The notes: generated from the sequence alone by a model not told the origin. Shown: positions 8,270 through 17,590, counted from the stretch's first letter. The stretch is DNA of 64,000 nt from Georgenia thermotolerans (GCF_009193185.1 NZ_VUKF01000004.1:62001-126000); one strand, 5' to 3'. Program-made: numbers and translations.

Positions 8270-10150
8270 GTGAGGCGCAACCGCGACGGCGGCGGCCAGA
8301 CCCGCCGACGGCAGCTCCTGGGCCAGCTCTCCGAACCGCTGCGCCGCTACCTGCGCACCGAGTCCGGCGGCGCCACGCTGCTGCTGGGGGCCACCGTCGT
8401 CGCCCTGCTCTGGGCCAACTCGCCCTGGTCCGGCGCCTACGAGGGGCTGTGGGCCACCCCGGTCGCGCTGCGGGTGGGCGAGGCCACGCTGGCGATGGAC
8501 CTGGGCCACTGGGTCAACGACGGCCTCATGGCGGTGTTCTTCCTCGTCATCGGGCTGGAGGTGCGCCGCGACCTGGCCGTCGGGGAGCTCACGGACCGCC
8601 GCCGGGTCGTCCTGCCGCTCGTCGCCGGGATCGGCGGGATGGTCGTCCCCGCCCTGCTGTACCTGCTCGTCGTGCGCGGCGGGGAGGCGGCGGCCGGGTG
8701 GGGCATCGTCATCGGCACCGACACCGCCTTCCTGCTCGGCACGCTCGCCCTCGTGGGCCCGAGCGCGTCGACCCAGCTGCGCGTCTTCCTCCTGACCCTC
8801 ACCGTCGTCGACGACATCGTCGCGGTGACCGTCATCGCCGTGGCCTACTCCGGCCCGCCGGAGGTCGGCGGGCTCGCCGCGGCGGCCGCGTGCGTCGTCG
8901 CCCTGGCGGTCATGGCCCGGATCGGGGTCTGGCGCACCTGGCCCTACGCCCTGGCCACCCTGGCGCTGTGGGGCGCCACGCTGGCCGCGGGCGTGCACGG
9001 GTCGCTCGCCGGCATGGTCGCCGGGCTGCTCATCCCCGCCTACCCGCCGCGCCGCGCCGAGGTGGAGACGGCGGCCGGGCGGTTCCGGGCCTTCCGGCAG
9101 TCCCCGCTGGCCGACGTCGGACGCTCGGCCCAGGTCGCCCTCGCCCGGGCCGTGCCGGTCAACGAGCGGCTCCAGCTCGTGCTGCACCCGTGGGCGAGCT
9201 ACGTCGTCGTGCCGCTCTTCGCCCTGGCCAACGCCGGGGTGGACCTGCGCGGCGGCGTGCTCGGTGCGGCGCTGACCTCGGCCCTGACGTGGGCCGTCGT
9301 CGTCGGGCTGGTCGTGGGCAAGTTCGTGGGCATCGGGGCGACGACGCTCGGCGGGTCGGCCCTCGGCCTCGGGCGCCTGCCCCAGGGCGTGGGGCCGGGC
9401 CAGGCGCTGGGCGGGGCGGCCCTGTCCGGCATCGGGTTCACCGTCGCCCTGCTCATCGCCGGCCTCGCCTTCGACCGGACCGCGCTGCGCGACGACGCCA
9501 CGGTCGGCGTCCTGCTCGCCCTGCCGCTGGCCACCGGGCTGGGCTGGCTGGTGTTCAGGCTCGCGGCCGTCCTCCACGGGGAGACGACGGCGGACCTGCC
9601 CACGGCCCTCGACCGGCCGGTGGACCCCGCCCGCGACCACGTCCGCGGCCCGGCGGCCGCGCCGGTCACGCTCGTCGAGTACGGCGACTTCGAGTGCCCG
9701 TTCTGCGCCAAGGCCACCGGCGCGGCCCGGGAGGTGCGCGCCCACTTCGGCGCCGACCTGCGCTACGTCTTCCGGCACCTGCCCCTGCCGGACGTCCACC
9801 CGCACGCCGAGCTAGCCGCCGCGGCGGCCGAGGCGGCCGGCGCCCAGGGGATGTTCTGGGAGATGCACGACCTCCTCTTCGCCCACCAGGACGAGCTCGA
9901 GCTCGCCGACCTCGCCGGGTACGCGGGCGAGCTGGGCCTCGACGTCGAGGCGTTCCTCCGCGACGTGGACGGGCAGCGCCACGCCGCCCAGATCCGCGAG
10001 GACGTGGCCAGCGCGGAGGCGAGCGGCGCGCGCGGGACCCCGACCTTCTTCGTCGGTGACCGGCGCCACGTGGGGCCCTACGACGCCCAGACCCTCATCG
10101 CCGCGCTCGAGGCCGCGCGTGCCCCGGTCGGCGCGTCCCCACCCGGCTGA
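8270..10150 (+). CDS. nhaA: Na+/H+ antiporter NhaA fused to a DsbA-like thioredoxin domain
   Basis: Residues 1 to about 430 are an NhaA antiporter with about twelve membrane helices and the paired aspartates (TVVDDIVAV, near residues 182-183) that bind Na+/H+. The remaining 190 residues form a DsbA-type thioredoxin domain with a CPFC active site (residues 476-479) and cis-Pro loop GTPTFFVG. Such fusions are known in actinobacteria. The oxidoreductase domain may sense redox state or fold partner proteins. The antiporter exports Na+ in exchange for H+ at the plasma membrane. The GTG start has a TAnnnT box at leaderless spacing. Confidence 0.93.
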   Translation: MRRNRDGGGQTRRRQLLGQLSEPLRRYLRTESGGATLLLGATVVALLWANSPWSGAYEGLWATPVALRVGEATLAMDLGHWVNDGLMAVFFLVIGLEVRRDLAVGELTDRRRVVLPLVAGIGGMVVPALLYLLVVRGGEAAAGWGIVIGTDTAFLLGTLALVGPSASTQLRVFLLTLTVVDDIVAVTVIAVAYSGPPEVGGLAAAAACVVALAVMARIGVWRTWPYALATLALWGATLAAGVHGSLAGMVAGLLIPAYPPRRAEVETAAGRFRAFRQSPLADVGRSAQVALARAVPVNERLQLVLHPWASYVVVPLFALANAGVDLRGGVLGAALTSALTWAVVVGLVVGKFVGIGATTLGGSALGLGRLPQGVGPGQALGGAALSGIGFTVALLIAGLAFDRTALRDDATVGVLLALPLATGLGWLVFRLAAVLHGETTADLPTALDRPVDPARDHVRGPAAAPVTLVEYGDFECPFCAKATGAAREVRAHFGADLRYVFRHLPLPDVHPHAELAAAAAEAAGAQGMFWEMHDLLFAHQDELELADLAGYAGELGLDVEAFLRDVDGQRHAAQIREDVASAEASGARGTPTFFVGDRRHVGPYDAQTLIAALEAARAPVGASPPG

Positions 10151-10174
10151 CGAGCAGGGCGCAGCACCGGCGGC

Positions 10175-10210
10175 GCCGCACCACACCCCGGGGCCGCACC
10201 ACACCCCGGG
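10175..10210. repeat. 18-bp perfect tandem repeat
   Basis: Two identical 18-bp copies (10175-10192, 10193-10210) lie between the nhaA fusion and the rsbQ-like gene. They contain no obvious hairpin or start codon, and their role is unknown. Confidence 0.85.
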
Positions 10211-10258
10211 CCGCGCCCGGCTCGCCAGGCCGCCGCGAGCCGAGCCGGATTTGTCCCG

Positions 10259-10264
10259 TAACCT
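10259..10264 (+). promoter_or_regulatory. -10 box of a putative leaderless promoter (rsbQ-like)
   Basis: TAACCT starts exactly 12 nt before the ATG at 10271, and no Shine-Dalgarno sequence is present in the gap. Transcription would start on the ATG of the rsbQ-rsbP pair. Confidence 0.5.
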
Positions 10265-10270
10265 CACCCC

Positions 10271-11068
10271 ATGAACGCGCTGGCACGCCACAACGTCCGG
10301 TCGAGCGGGCGGGCCGACGGCCCGACGATGCTCTTCGCCCACGGCTTCGGCTGCGACCAGGGCATGTGGCGCTACGTCGCGCCGGAGTTCGAGGCCAGCC
10401 ACCGGGTGGTGCTGTTCGACCACGTCGGCGCCGGCGGCTCCGACGCCACCGCCTTCGACCCCGTGCGCTACAGCAGCCTGGACGGGTACGCCGCCGACGT
10501 CGTCGAGATCCTCGACGCCCTCGACGCCGGCCCGGTGACCTTCGTGGGCCACTCGGTCAGCGCGATGATCGGCGTGCTGGCGGCGCGCGAGCGCCCGGAA
10601 CTGTTCGACCGGCTCGTGCTGGTCGGCCCCAGCCCGCGCTACATCGACGACGACGGGTACCGCGGCGGGTTCACCCAGGCCGAGATCGACGAGCTGCTCG
10701 AGACGATGGACGACAACTACCTCGGCTGGTCCGCCCACGTGGCCCCGCTGATCATGGGCCGTCCGGACCGGCCCGACCTCGGCGAGGAGCTCACGTCGAG
10801 CTTCTGCGCCATGGACCCGGCCATCGCCCGCCGCTTCGCGCGCACCACGTTCCTCTCGGACAACCGCCGCGACCTGCCCGACGTGCAGACCCCCGCCCTC
10901 GTGGTCCAGTGCCGCGAGGACATCATCGCCCCGGTCGAGGTGGGCACCTACGTCCACGAGAACCTCACCGCGAGCGACTTCGTGATGCTCGACGCGGTCG
11001 GCCACTGCCCCAACCTCAGCGCGCCCGACCAGCTGACCCGGGCGATGCGCGAGTACCTCGCCGCGTGA
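10271..11068 (+). CDS. rsbQ: RsbQ-like alpha/beta hydrolase
   Basis: The 265-residue protein shows the RsbQ signature: LFAHGFGCDQGMWRYV near the N-terminus, nucleophile Ser95 in GHSVS, a catalytic Asp in CREDIIAPVE and a His in VGHCPNLSAPD. In Bacillus subtilis, RsbQ makes or processes a small hydrophobic ligand for the PAS domain of RsbP and so triggers sigma-B under energy stress. The neighbouring gene, overlapping by 4 nt, encodes a PAS-GAF-PP2C phosphatase, which strongly supports the same partnership here. No anti-sigma factor or sigma gene is within the window. Confidence 0.88.
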   Translation: MNALARHNVRSSGRADGPTMLFAHGFGCDQGMWRYVAPEFEASHRVVLFDHVGAGGSDATAFDPVRYSSLDGYAADVVEILDALDAGPVTFVGHSVSAMIGVLAARERPELFDRLVLVGPSPRYIDDDGYRGGFTQAEIDELLETMDDNYLGWSAHVAPLIMGRPDRPDLGEELTSSFCAMDPAIARRFARTTFLSDNRRDLPDVQTPALVVQCREDIIAPVEVGTYVHENLTASDFVMLDAVGHCPNLSAPDQLTRAMREYLAA

Positions 11069-12627
11069 GCGTCGACCGCGAGCACGCCTGGGACGAGGCG
11101 CCGACGGCGCTGCTCACCCTGGACCGCGACGGCACCGTCGTCGACGCCAACGCCACCTTCCTGGAGTGGGTGGGCCGGGCACGCGCCGACGTCGTCGGCC
11201 GGGCCCGGCTGAGCCAGCTGCTGTCGGTGGGCGGCCGGATCTACTGGGAGACCCACCTGGCGCCGATGCTGCACGCCGACGGCCGGGCCGAGGAGGTGGC
11301 CCTCGAGCTGCGCGGCCCGGACGGGCGCCTGCCGGTGCTGCTCACGGCGGTCGTCACGCCCTTCCCCGCGCCGCCGGGCACCGCCCCGGTCGTCCAGGTC
11401 GCGCTGTCCAGCGCCCGCGAGCGGTCACGGTACGAGCGCGAGCTGCTCGCCGCCCGCCGCGCCGCCGAGGACGCGGCCGGCCGCACCCGCGTGCTGCAGG
11501 AGGTCACCTCGGCGCTGTCGGGCGCCGTCGGCGTGGCCGGGGTGGTCCAGGCCCTGCTCGACGCGGCCACCACCCGGCTGGGGGCCGCGGCCGCGACCTT
11601 CTGGCGCTGGGACCGCAGCGCCGGGCCGGTGGCCTACGCCACCTCGGGCGAGGAGCCGGGGGACGCGCCGCCCCCGGCGGTCGACCCGGGTCTGCGGATG
11701 GCGACGGCGGACGGCGAGCGCGTCGTGGTGCCCGCGCACGGCCAGTCGCGGCTGCGCGGGCTGCTCTCGCTCGCCCCGCGCCGGGACCCCGGCATGGACC
11801 CGCTGGACCTGGACTTCCTCACCGCCGTCGGCCAGCAGGCGGGCCTCGCCCTGGACCGGGCGCAGATGTTCGAGCGTCACGCCGCCGTGGCGCACGAGCT
11901 GCAGCGCTCGCTCCTGGCCACCACGGTCCCGCAGGACCCGCGCTTCGACGTCGCCACCTCCTACCGGCCGGGCGTGGAGACGCTCGAGGTCGGCGGGGAC
12001 TTCTACGACGCCTTCCTCGTCGACGACGACGTCCTCGCCGTGGTCGTCGGCGACGTGGTGGGGCGCGGCCTGCCGGCGGCCAGCGCGATGGGGCAGCTGC
12101 GCAGCGCGGTGCGGGCCGTCGCCGGGCCCGACGTCGGCCCGGCGGCGCTGGTCTCCCGCCTGGACCGGTTCGTCCACCAGGTGCCGGCGGCCGCGTCGGC
12201 GACCCTCGCCTACGCCGAGGTCCGGCTGAGCACCGGGCACGTGCGGCTCGCCTGCGCCGGGCACCTGCCGCCGGTGCTGCTGCCGGCCCGCGGCGCCCCG
12301 GGGCTGGTGTGGGAGGGCCGCTCGACGCCGCTCGGGCTGGTCCTGCCGTCCGGGCGCAGCGAGGCCGAGCTGCGGCTCGAGCCGGGCGACCGTGTGCTGC
12401 TGTACACCGACGGGCTGGTCGAGCGCCGGCACCAGTCCCTGCGCGACGGGCTCGGCGTGCTGGTCGGCCGGGCTGCGGCCGCGGGCGCGCTCGCCCCCGC
12501 GGAGGCCGTGCAGACCCTCACCGACGGGTTCCTGCAGGACCAGCGCGGCCACGACGACGTCTGCGTCCTGCTGCTCACCTGGCACGGGGAGGGCGGCGCG
12601 CCGACCGCGGCCCCGACCGCCGGCTAG
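11065..12627 (+). CDS. RsbP-like PAS-GAF-PP2C (SpoIIE) serine phosphatase
   Basis: The 520-residue protein has an N-terminal PAS domain (about 8-110), a short coiled linker, a GAF domain (about 150-275) and a SpoIIE-type PP2C phosphatase domain (about 300-510). The last carries the metal-binding motifs GGDFYD and VGDVVGRG and, near the end, GHDDVCVLLL. Such phosphatases dephosphorylate anti-anti-sigma factors. The GTG start overlaps the stop of the RsbQ-like gene (GTGA), so the two are translationally coupled. The added GAF domain differs from B. subtilis RsbP (PAS-coil-PP2C) and may sense a second signal. Confidence 0.9.
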   Translation: MSVDREHAWDEAPTALLTLDRDGTVVDANATFLEWVGRARADVVGRARLSQLLSVGGRIYWETHLAPMLHADGRAEEVALELRGPDGRLPVLLTAVVTPFPAPPGTAPVVQVALSSARERSRYERELLAARRAAEDAAGRTRVLQEVTSALSGAVGVAGVVQALLDAATTRLGAAAATFWRWDRSAGPVAYATSGEEPGDAPPPAVDPGLRMATADGERVVVPAHGQSRLRGLLSLAPRRDPGMDPLDLDFLTAVGQQAGLALDRAQMFERHAAVAHELQRSLLATTVPQDPRFDVATSYRPGVETLEVGGDFYDAFLVDDDVLAVVVGDVVGRGLPAASAMGQLRSAVRAVAGPDVGPAALVSRLDRFVHQVPAAASATLAYAEVRLSTGHVRLACAGHLPPVLLPARGAPGLVWEGRSTPLGLVLPSGRSEAELRLEPGDRVLLYTDGLVERRHQSLRDGLGVLVGRAAAAGALAPAEAVQTLTDGFLQDQRGHDDVCVLLLTWHGEGGAPTAAPTAG

Positions 12628-12634
12628 GGGCGAC

Positions 12635-13645
12635 TCACTCCGCGCTGGTGGTCCCCTGCGCCGCGCCGGCGGCCTCGGGCTGGCCGTTGGCCGCGGTACC
12701 GGGCTGGCCCGCCCCGCCCGTCGGCGCCTGCTGGGGCGCCTGCTGCTGCGGGGCCGGGGCCGGCTGCTGCGGCGCGGGGCTCTGCTCGGGCGCCGGAGTC
12801 TCCCCGGGCGCCGGGCTCGGCTCGGGCGCCTGGGTCGGCGCGGGCGTGGGCTCCCCGGGCGCCGTGGTCGCCGTCGGGGCCGGCGTGGGCGTGCTCCCGG
12901 GCCCCGGGGTGGAGCTGGGCGCCTCGGACGGGCCCTGGCCGGGGGTGGCGGGCGCCGCGGGCGTCTCGCGGGAGGTGGTCCCGGAGCTCACCCCGATCGT
13001 CGTGCCGCTGCCCTGCTCGTTCCGCACGACGTCGCTCAGCGGCTTGCCGGCCGCGACCTCGACGAGCGTGACGGCCCCGATGATCACGACGAAGACCCCG
13101 AGCACCATCGCGACCAGCCGACGGTAGCCGTAGCGCTCGACGACGGCGCGCCACGCGGCGCGCCACTTCCCGTCCTCGGGCTGCGCCGCGGCGCCCGCCT
13201 GCGCAGCGGCGACGGTGGCGCCGTCGTCGACGCGGGTGGGGCTTCCGGTCTCCGACCGGGGCCGGGGGCCGTGGGTGGCGCCCTGACGGCGGGTGCTCAT
13301 CACGGTGGTCGTCCGGGTGCCCAGCGCCCGCGCCCGCACGAGCGGGGCCGCGGCGCTGACCCTGTCCGCCGTGCGACGCAGGGAGGTCGTGTAGATGTAG
13401 CTGCCCAGCACCGTGACGATGCTCGACAGTGCGGCCCCGATGATCGTCCCGGCCACGCCGAGGTAGGAGGCGAGGGACGTCGTGGTCACCGCGGCCAGCG
13501 CACCCGCGGTGAGCTGCGTGGCCGAAGGGCGGTCCGATGTCTTCTTCTCGGGTTCCGGCGTCTCCTTGACGGCGGTCGCCGCGGTGACGGCGCCGTCGGG
13601 CTCCGGCGGGGACGAGGGGCGAGGGCGGTTCTGGTCGTGCGACAT
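12635..13645 (-). CDS. Membrane protein with long Pro/Ala/Thr-rich tail
   Basis: The 336-residue protein has an acidic/proline N-terminus, a hydrophobic stretch near residues 45-85, a basic middle region, a second membrane helix (VAMVLGVFVVIIGAVTLVEV), and a C-terminal tail of about 125 residues built of Pro, Ala, Thr, Gln and Glu. The tail resembles a cell-wall-spanning or surface linker. No enzyme domain is visible. The ATG at 13645 is preceded by TAGCCT 13 nt upstream and no ribosome binding site, so it may also be leaderless. It converges with the phosphatase gene, 7 bp away. Confidence 0.75.
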   Translation of the reverse strand: MSHDQNRPRPSSPPEPDGAVTAATAVKETPEPEKKTSDRPSATQLTAGALAAVTTTSLASYLGVAGTIIGAALSSIVTVLGSYIYTTSLRRTADRVSAAAPLVRARALGTRTTTVMSTRRQGATHGPRPRSETGSPTRVDDGATVAAAQAGAAAQPEDGKWRAAWRAVVERYGYRRLVAMVLGVFVVIIGAVTLVEVAAGKPLSDVVRNEQGSGTTIGVSSGTTSRETPAAPATPGQGPSEAPSSTPGPGSTPTPAPTATTAPGEPTPAPTQAPEPSPAPGETPAPEQSPAPQQPAPAPQQQAPQQAPTGGAGQPGTAANGQPEAAGAAQGTTSAE

Positions 13646-13754
13646 CAGGACCAGGCTAAGTACGCTCCGCCCCCTCGCGGCAGCGGTTGGGGGATGCGAA
13701 CGCGTCACACCGACGGGTGATGCGTCACACCCGCCGGAGCCCTTCACACGGTCG

Positions 13755-13979
13755 CTACACCAGCCGGTCGATGCGCTGCAGCATGTCGATGCTGGGGAAC
13801 CGGTCCGCGCGGACGCGGTCGAGCAGCTCCTCGACGTAGATCGGCACCTCTCGGGGCTCGAGCAGGGACTCGATCATGTCCAGCATGGTCGCCGAGGGGT
13901 ACGGGTCGTCGTGGACCTTCTCCATCAGCGCACGCAGCAGCGCGGACCGGACGTCGTACGTCTTCTGCTCGGAGGGCAT
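13755..13979 (-). CDS. Small conserved-looking hypothetical protein, 74 aa
   Basis: A GAAGGAG ribosome binding site precedes the ATG. The product is helical and charged (MPSEQKTYDVRSALLRALME at the start), and residues such as PREVPIYVEELLDRVRAD suggest a compact alpha-helical domain. I do not recognise a family. It sits alone, 109 bp from the membrane protein gene on the same strand, with which it may be cotranscribed. Confidence 0.65.
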   Translation of the reverse strand: MPSEQKTYDVRSALLRALMEKVHDDPYPSATMLDMIESLLEPREVPIYVEELLDRVRADRFPSIDMLQRIDRLV

Positions 13980-14126
13980 CTCCCACTCCTTCGAGGTGCA
14001 GCCGTGAAATTCGCCGGACGTCCCCAGGCTAGGGACCCGGCCGGGTCCCGTCGCGGCGAGCCGGCGGCCGTCAGCAGCGGCTGCGCGGCGGGCGGGCGTG
14101 AGCAGCCGCGGGGAGGCGGGCGACCG

Positions 14127-15080
14127 TCAGTAGCCGCGGCCCAGGTCCACGGCGGTCTCCGGCACGACACCGGCGGCCAGCAGGTCGCGGTTGCGGACGA
14201 TCTCGGGGGCGACGTCGTCGGGCAGCGTGGGCCCGGAGACGTGCGGGGTGAGGGTCACGCGGGGGTGCGACCAGCGCCAGTCCCCCGCCGGCAGCGGCTC
14301 GGTCTCGACCACGTCGAGGACGGCGCGGCGCACCCGGCCGGCGTCCAGCGCGCCGCGCAGGGCGACCGGGTCCACGCACGCGCCGCGCCCGACGTTGACG
14401 ACCAGGGCGCCGCGCAGGCGCCGGAGCAGCGCCTCCCCCACCAGGCCCCGGGTCGCCGCGGTCAGCGGCAGGGCGCAGACGAGGACGTCGCAGGCCGGCA
14501 GCACCGCGGGCAGCGCGGCGAGCCCGACGACGTCGTCGAACGCCGGGCGGGGCGTGCCGCTGCGGCTGGCGCCGACCACGCGCAGGCCCGCCGCGCGCAG
14601 CGCCGCGGCCACCCCCGCGCCGATGGCGCCGGTGCCGAGCACGACGGCGGTGCGGCCGGGCACGTCGTCCGCGGGCAGCTGGCGCCACTCGCCCCGGTCC
14701 TGCTGCGCGCGGTAGTCACCCAGCCGCAGGACGTCGTCGAGCACGTGCGCGAGGACGTAGGCACCGATGCGGGCCGGCATGGCGCCGATGGTGCGGGTCA
14801 GCACGAGCGGGCCGGGCGCGTCGGCCAGGGCGCCGACGATCGCGTCCACGCCGGCGGCCATGCTGTGCACCCACCGCACCCGGGAGCGGGGCAGGTTGGC
14901 CGGCAGGGCGCTGCCGGACCAGCTGTCGGCCCAGGCCAGGTCCTCGGCCGCGAGCGGGCCCGCGGGCACCACCCGGGTGGCGAGGTCGGGGGCCAGCTCG
15001 GCGAGCCGCTCCGCCACCGGCGCCGCCAGCGGCCCGGACAAGATCATGCGCGCGGCCGGCGCCGTCGTCGTGCCCTCCAC
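14127..15080 (-). CDS. D-isomer-specific 2-hydroxyacid dehydrogenase
   Basis: The 317-residue protein has the NAD-binding motif GTGAIGAGVAAAL in the middle, the conserved Arg in NVGRGACVD, a Glu in VETEPLPAG and the catalytic His in LTPHVSG, in the order of the D-2-hydroxyacid dehydrogenase family. It probably reduces a 2-oxoacid such as glyoxylate or hydroxypyruvate with NAD(P)H. The exact substrate is not clear. The frame extends to 15149, but the GTG at 15080 has a GGAGG box 5 nt upstream and begins just before the typical N-terminus. A TetR-type regulator lies 79 bp upstream on the same strand. Confidence 0.85.
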   Translation of the reverse strand: MEGTTTAPAARMILSGPLAAPVAERLAELAPDLATRVVPAGPLAAEDLAWADSWSGSALPANLPRSRVRWVHSMAAGVDAIVGALADAPGPLVLTRTIGAMPARIGAYVLAHVLDDVLRLGDYRAQQDRGEWRQLPADDVPGRTAVVLGTGAIGAGVAAALRAAGLRVVGASRSGTPRPAFDDVVGLAALPAVLPACDVLVCALPLTAATRGLVGEALLRRLRGALVVNVGRGACVDPVALRGALDAGRVRRAVLDVVETEPLPAGDWRWSHPRVTLTPHVSGPTLPDDVAPEIVRNRDLLAAGVVPETAVDLGRGY

Positions 15081-15159
15081 GTGTCCCTCCGTCCGCGGCC
15101 GGCGGCCGCACCGGGAGTGTAGACGCGCCGGGACCGGCGACGGCGTCACGCCCCCGGCG

Positions 15160-15801
15160 TCAGGCCCCCAGGCCGCGCAGCACGAGGTCCACGAGGCTGG
15201 TGACGTACTCCTCGAGGCCCGCGGCGAGCTCCTCGCGCGGCGCCCCCGCGCGGGCCATGAGGAAGTGGAAGTACACCGTGCCCTCGATGGCGTCCACCAG
15301 CTGCGCGGTCGACGTCGACGGCGGCAGCTCGCCGTCGGCGATGGCCCGGTCGACCCGGGCGACCAGGGCGAGCACCTCGTGGGTGATGCTCTCGTCGCGG
15401 ATCTCGGCGAACTCGGCCGGGTTGGCCACGGCGGCGGAGACGACGTTGGCGATCATCGGCCCGTGCGGGCCGAGCATCAGCTCCGCCCGGCCGCGGGCGT
15501 GGGCGATGAGGTAGTCGCGGATGCCCAGGTCCGGGGCCGGGTTGACGTGCCCGACCTCGAGGTGGCGGACGGCGTCGAGGAGCAGGGCGTGCTTGTCCTT
15601 CCAGCGCAGGTAGATGGAGGACTTGCCGATCCCCGCGTGGGAGGCCACGGCGTCCAGGCTCACGCCGGCCCAGCCGCGCTGGCCGAAGAGGTCCAGGACC
15701 GCCCGGTAGGCGCGATCCTCGGTGTCGGCGTGTCGCGGGCGGCCCGGGCCCCGCTTGGCCGCCTGCGCCGCGTCGTCGGCAACTGCCTGTGGTTGCGTCA
15801 T
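15160..15801 (-). CDS. TetR/AcrR-family transcriptional regulator
   Basis: The 213-residue protein starts with a basic segment (KRGPGRPRH, AT-hook-like) followed by a TetR helix-turn-helix (VSLDAVASHAGIGKSSIYLR). The rest is a helical ligand-binding domain. It lies directly upstream of the 2-hydroxyacid dehydrogenase on the same strand and may repress it or itself. The ligand is unknown. Confidence 0.9.
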   Translation of the reverse strand: MTQPQAVADDAAQAAKRGPGRPRHADTEDRAYRAVLDLFGQRGWAGVSLDAVASHAGIGKSSIYLRWKDKHALLLDAVRHLEVGHVNPAPDLGIRDYLIAHARGRAELMLGPHGPMIANVVSAAVANPAEFAEIRDESITHEVLALVARVDRAIADGELPPSTSTAQLVDAIEGTVYFHFLMARAGAPREELAAGLEEYVTSLVDLVLRGLGA

Positions 15802-15918
15802 GTCCCCGCCCTTTCGTCGGGTGGAGAGTAGATCAGCAACGGCTGTGAGGAGCCTGAATTGCGACGTGTCGCCGCCGGATCTTGTGCTGTGGACCGAAAA
15901 GGGGCTCGGCGGCGCCCG

Positions 15919-17043
15919 TCAGGCCCGCTCCAGCAGCACCATGACCTCGTAGTGCGACGTCTGCGGGAACATGTCCAGCACCCGCGCCCGGAGGGGGCGC
16001 AGGGAGGGTATCGCGGCCAGGTCGCGCGCCAGCGAGGCGGCGTTGCAGCTGGAGTAGACGACGTGCCGCACCGGGGCGGCCTCGAGCCACCCGCTCAGCT
16101 CGGGGCCGATGCCGCGTCGGGGCGGGTTGACGATGACCAGCTCGGGCGGGGCCTGCGCGCCGAGCGCGAAGGCGGTGGCGTCGCCGGCCTCGAAGCGCAC
16201 CCGGTCCAGCCCGGCCTCGCGGGCGCTCAGCCGCCCGCTGGCCACCGCCTCCCGGCTCGTCTCGATGCCGAGCACGTCCCGGCCACCGGCGGCGGCGTGC
16301 AGGGCGAAGCCGCCGACGCCGCAGTACAGGTCCCACACCGACGCCGGCGCCAGCTCCTCCACCCACTCCCGGCCCTGGCGGTACAGCGCCGCGGCGACGT
16401 CGGTGTTGGTCTGGAAGAAGCTCTGCGGGCGCAGGTGCAGGGCGATCCCGTTGACCCGCATGGGCAAGGTGGCCTGCTCGGTCAGGACGATCTCGCGCTC
16501 CCCCTCGAGCACGGCCTTGTGCTCGGGCTGGAGGTTGACGGAGACGACCCGCAGCTGCGGCAGCTCGCGCCGCAGCGCCGGCAGGTGCTTGCGCAGGCGC
16601 CCCAGGGGCTCCTCCGAGCGCAGCACGAACCGGAGCATGAGCTCGCCGTCCGGCGACTCGGTGACCAGCAGGTACTTCAGCTCGCCGCGGCGGCGCGGGA
16701 CGTCGTAGGGGGTGAGCCTGGCCCGGGTGACGAATGCGGCGAGCGTGGGCAGGACCGCCTGGAGGCCAGGGGTGCACAGGCCGCACGCGCGCAGGTCCAC
16801 GCCGCGGCCGTCCCGGTCCAGGATGCCGAGCGTGGGCGCGTCGACGGTGCCGGCCACCACCATCTTGGCCTTGTTGCGGTACCCGGACTCCCGGCTGGCC
16901 ACGGGCGGCAGCCACGCGATGTCGCGGTGGTCCGCGAGCAGGTCCCGGCAGTGGCGCTCCTTGCCGGCAAGCTGCGCGGCGTACGGCTGGCCCATGAGGG
17001 TGCAGGAACGGCAGCGGGCGGCGTCGAAGTAGGAGCACTGCAT
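15919..17043 (-). CDS. rlmC: 23S rRNA (uracil-C5)-methyltransferase RlmC
   Basis: The 374-residue protein begins MQCSYFDAARCRSC, giving three of the four Fe-S cysteines; the fourth ligand region is CGLC further on. It contains the SAM-binding motif DLYCGVGGFALH, the NPPRRGIG motif, and the catalytic Cys in YSSCN. Length and N-terminus match RlmC (RumB), which methylates U747 of 23S rRNA, better than RlmD, which has an extra TRAM domain. The ATG at 17043 is chosen because the cysteine motif follows at once. Confidence 0.9.
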   Translation of the reverse strand: MQCSYFDAARCRSCTLMGQPYAAQLAGKERHCRDLLADHRDIAWLPPVASRESGYRNKAKMVVAGTVDAPTLGILDRDGRGVDLRACGLCTPGLQAVLPTLAAFVTRARLTPYDVPRRRGELKYLLVTESPDGELMLRFVLRSEEPLGRLRKHLPALRRELPQLRVVSVNLQPEHKAVLEGEREIVLTEQATLPMRVNGIALHLRPQSFFQTNTDVAAALYRQGREWVEELAPASVWDLYCGVGGFALHAAAGGRDVLGIETSREAVASGRLSAREAGLDRVRFEAGDATAFALGAQAPPELVIVNPPRRGIGPELSGWLEAAPVRHVVYSSCNAASLARDLAAIPSLRPLRARVLDMFPQTSHYEVMVLLERA

Positions 17044-17060
17044 GGCCCGGCCAGCGTAGT

Positions 17061-17082
17061 GCCGCCGCCCGGGGCGGCGGGC
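17061..17082. terminator. GC-rich inverted repeat between two minus-strand genes
   Basis: CCGCCGCCC faces GGGCGGCGG across a tiny loop just downstream of the DUF1810 gene stop. It has no T-run, as is common in GC-rich actinobacteria, so terminator function is tentative. Confidence 0.35.
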
Positions 17083-17150
17083 GTGAGCCGCACCACGTCG
17101 ACCGGCCCGGCCGCGCGCCGGGCGGTGGCCCGCGAGAGCCGGCGCCGGGC

Positions 17151-17573
17151 TCAGAGCCGGCGCAGGGTCTCCGGGTCGGCCGCGCCGCCGTAGTACTTCT
17201 CGAGCACCTCCTGGAAGACCGGCTCGTCGGGCGCGGCGCGGGCGAACAGCGTCATCGACGAGCGCAGCTTCATCGCGTCGGTGGGGCCGAAGACCTCCTC
17301 CGCCGACGGCGCGTCGCTCCCGGCGACGACGGCGGCGCACTCGCGCAGCCGGGCGCCCAGGACCGGGTGACGCAGGTAGGCACGTGCCTCGTCCAGGGAG
17401 GCGATGGCGTAGCGCTGGGCCATCGGGCTGCGGCCCAGCCCGGCCAGCTGCGGGAAGACGAACCACATCCAGTGGCTGGTCTTGCGCCCGCGCCGCACCT
17501 CCGCCAGCGCCTGGTCGTAGGTGCCGCCGCCGTCCTGGGCGGTGACGAAGCGCTGCAGGTCGTACTCGTCCAC
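17151..17573 (-). CDS. DUF1810 family protein
   Basis: The 140-residue product matches DUF1810 by the segments YDLQRFVTAQ, SHWMWFVFPQLAGLG and YLRHPVLGARL. The family is described as calpastatin-like helical protein of unknown function. The GTG at 17573 is preceded by GGGGGAGGGG. The gene follows the ThDP enzyme gene by 17 bp on the same strand and is probably cotranscribed with it, although no functional link is evident. Confidence 0.85.
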   Translation of the reverse strand: MDEYDLQRFVTAQDGGGTYDQALAEVRRGRKTSHWMWFVFPQLAGLGRSPMAQRYAIASLDEARAYLRHPVLGARLRECAAVVAGSDAPSAEEVFGPTDAMKLRSSMTLFARAAPDEPVFQEVLEKYYGGAADPETLRRL

Positions 17574-17590
17574 GTCCCCTCCCCCGCTCG

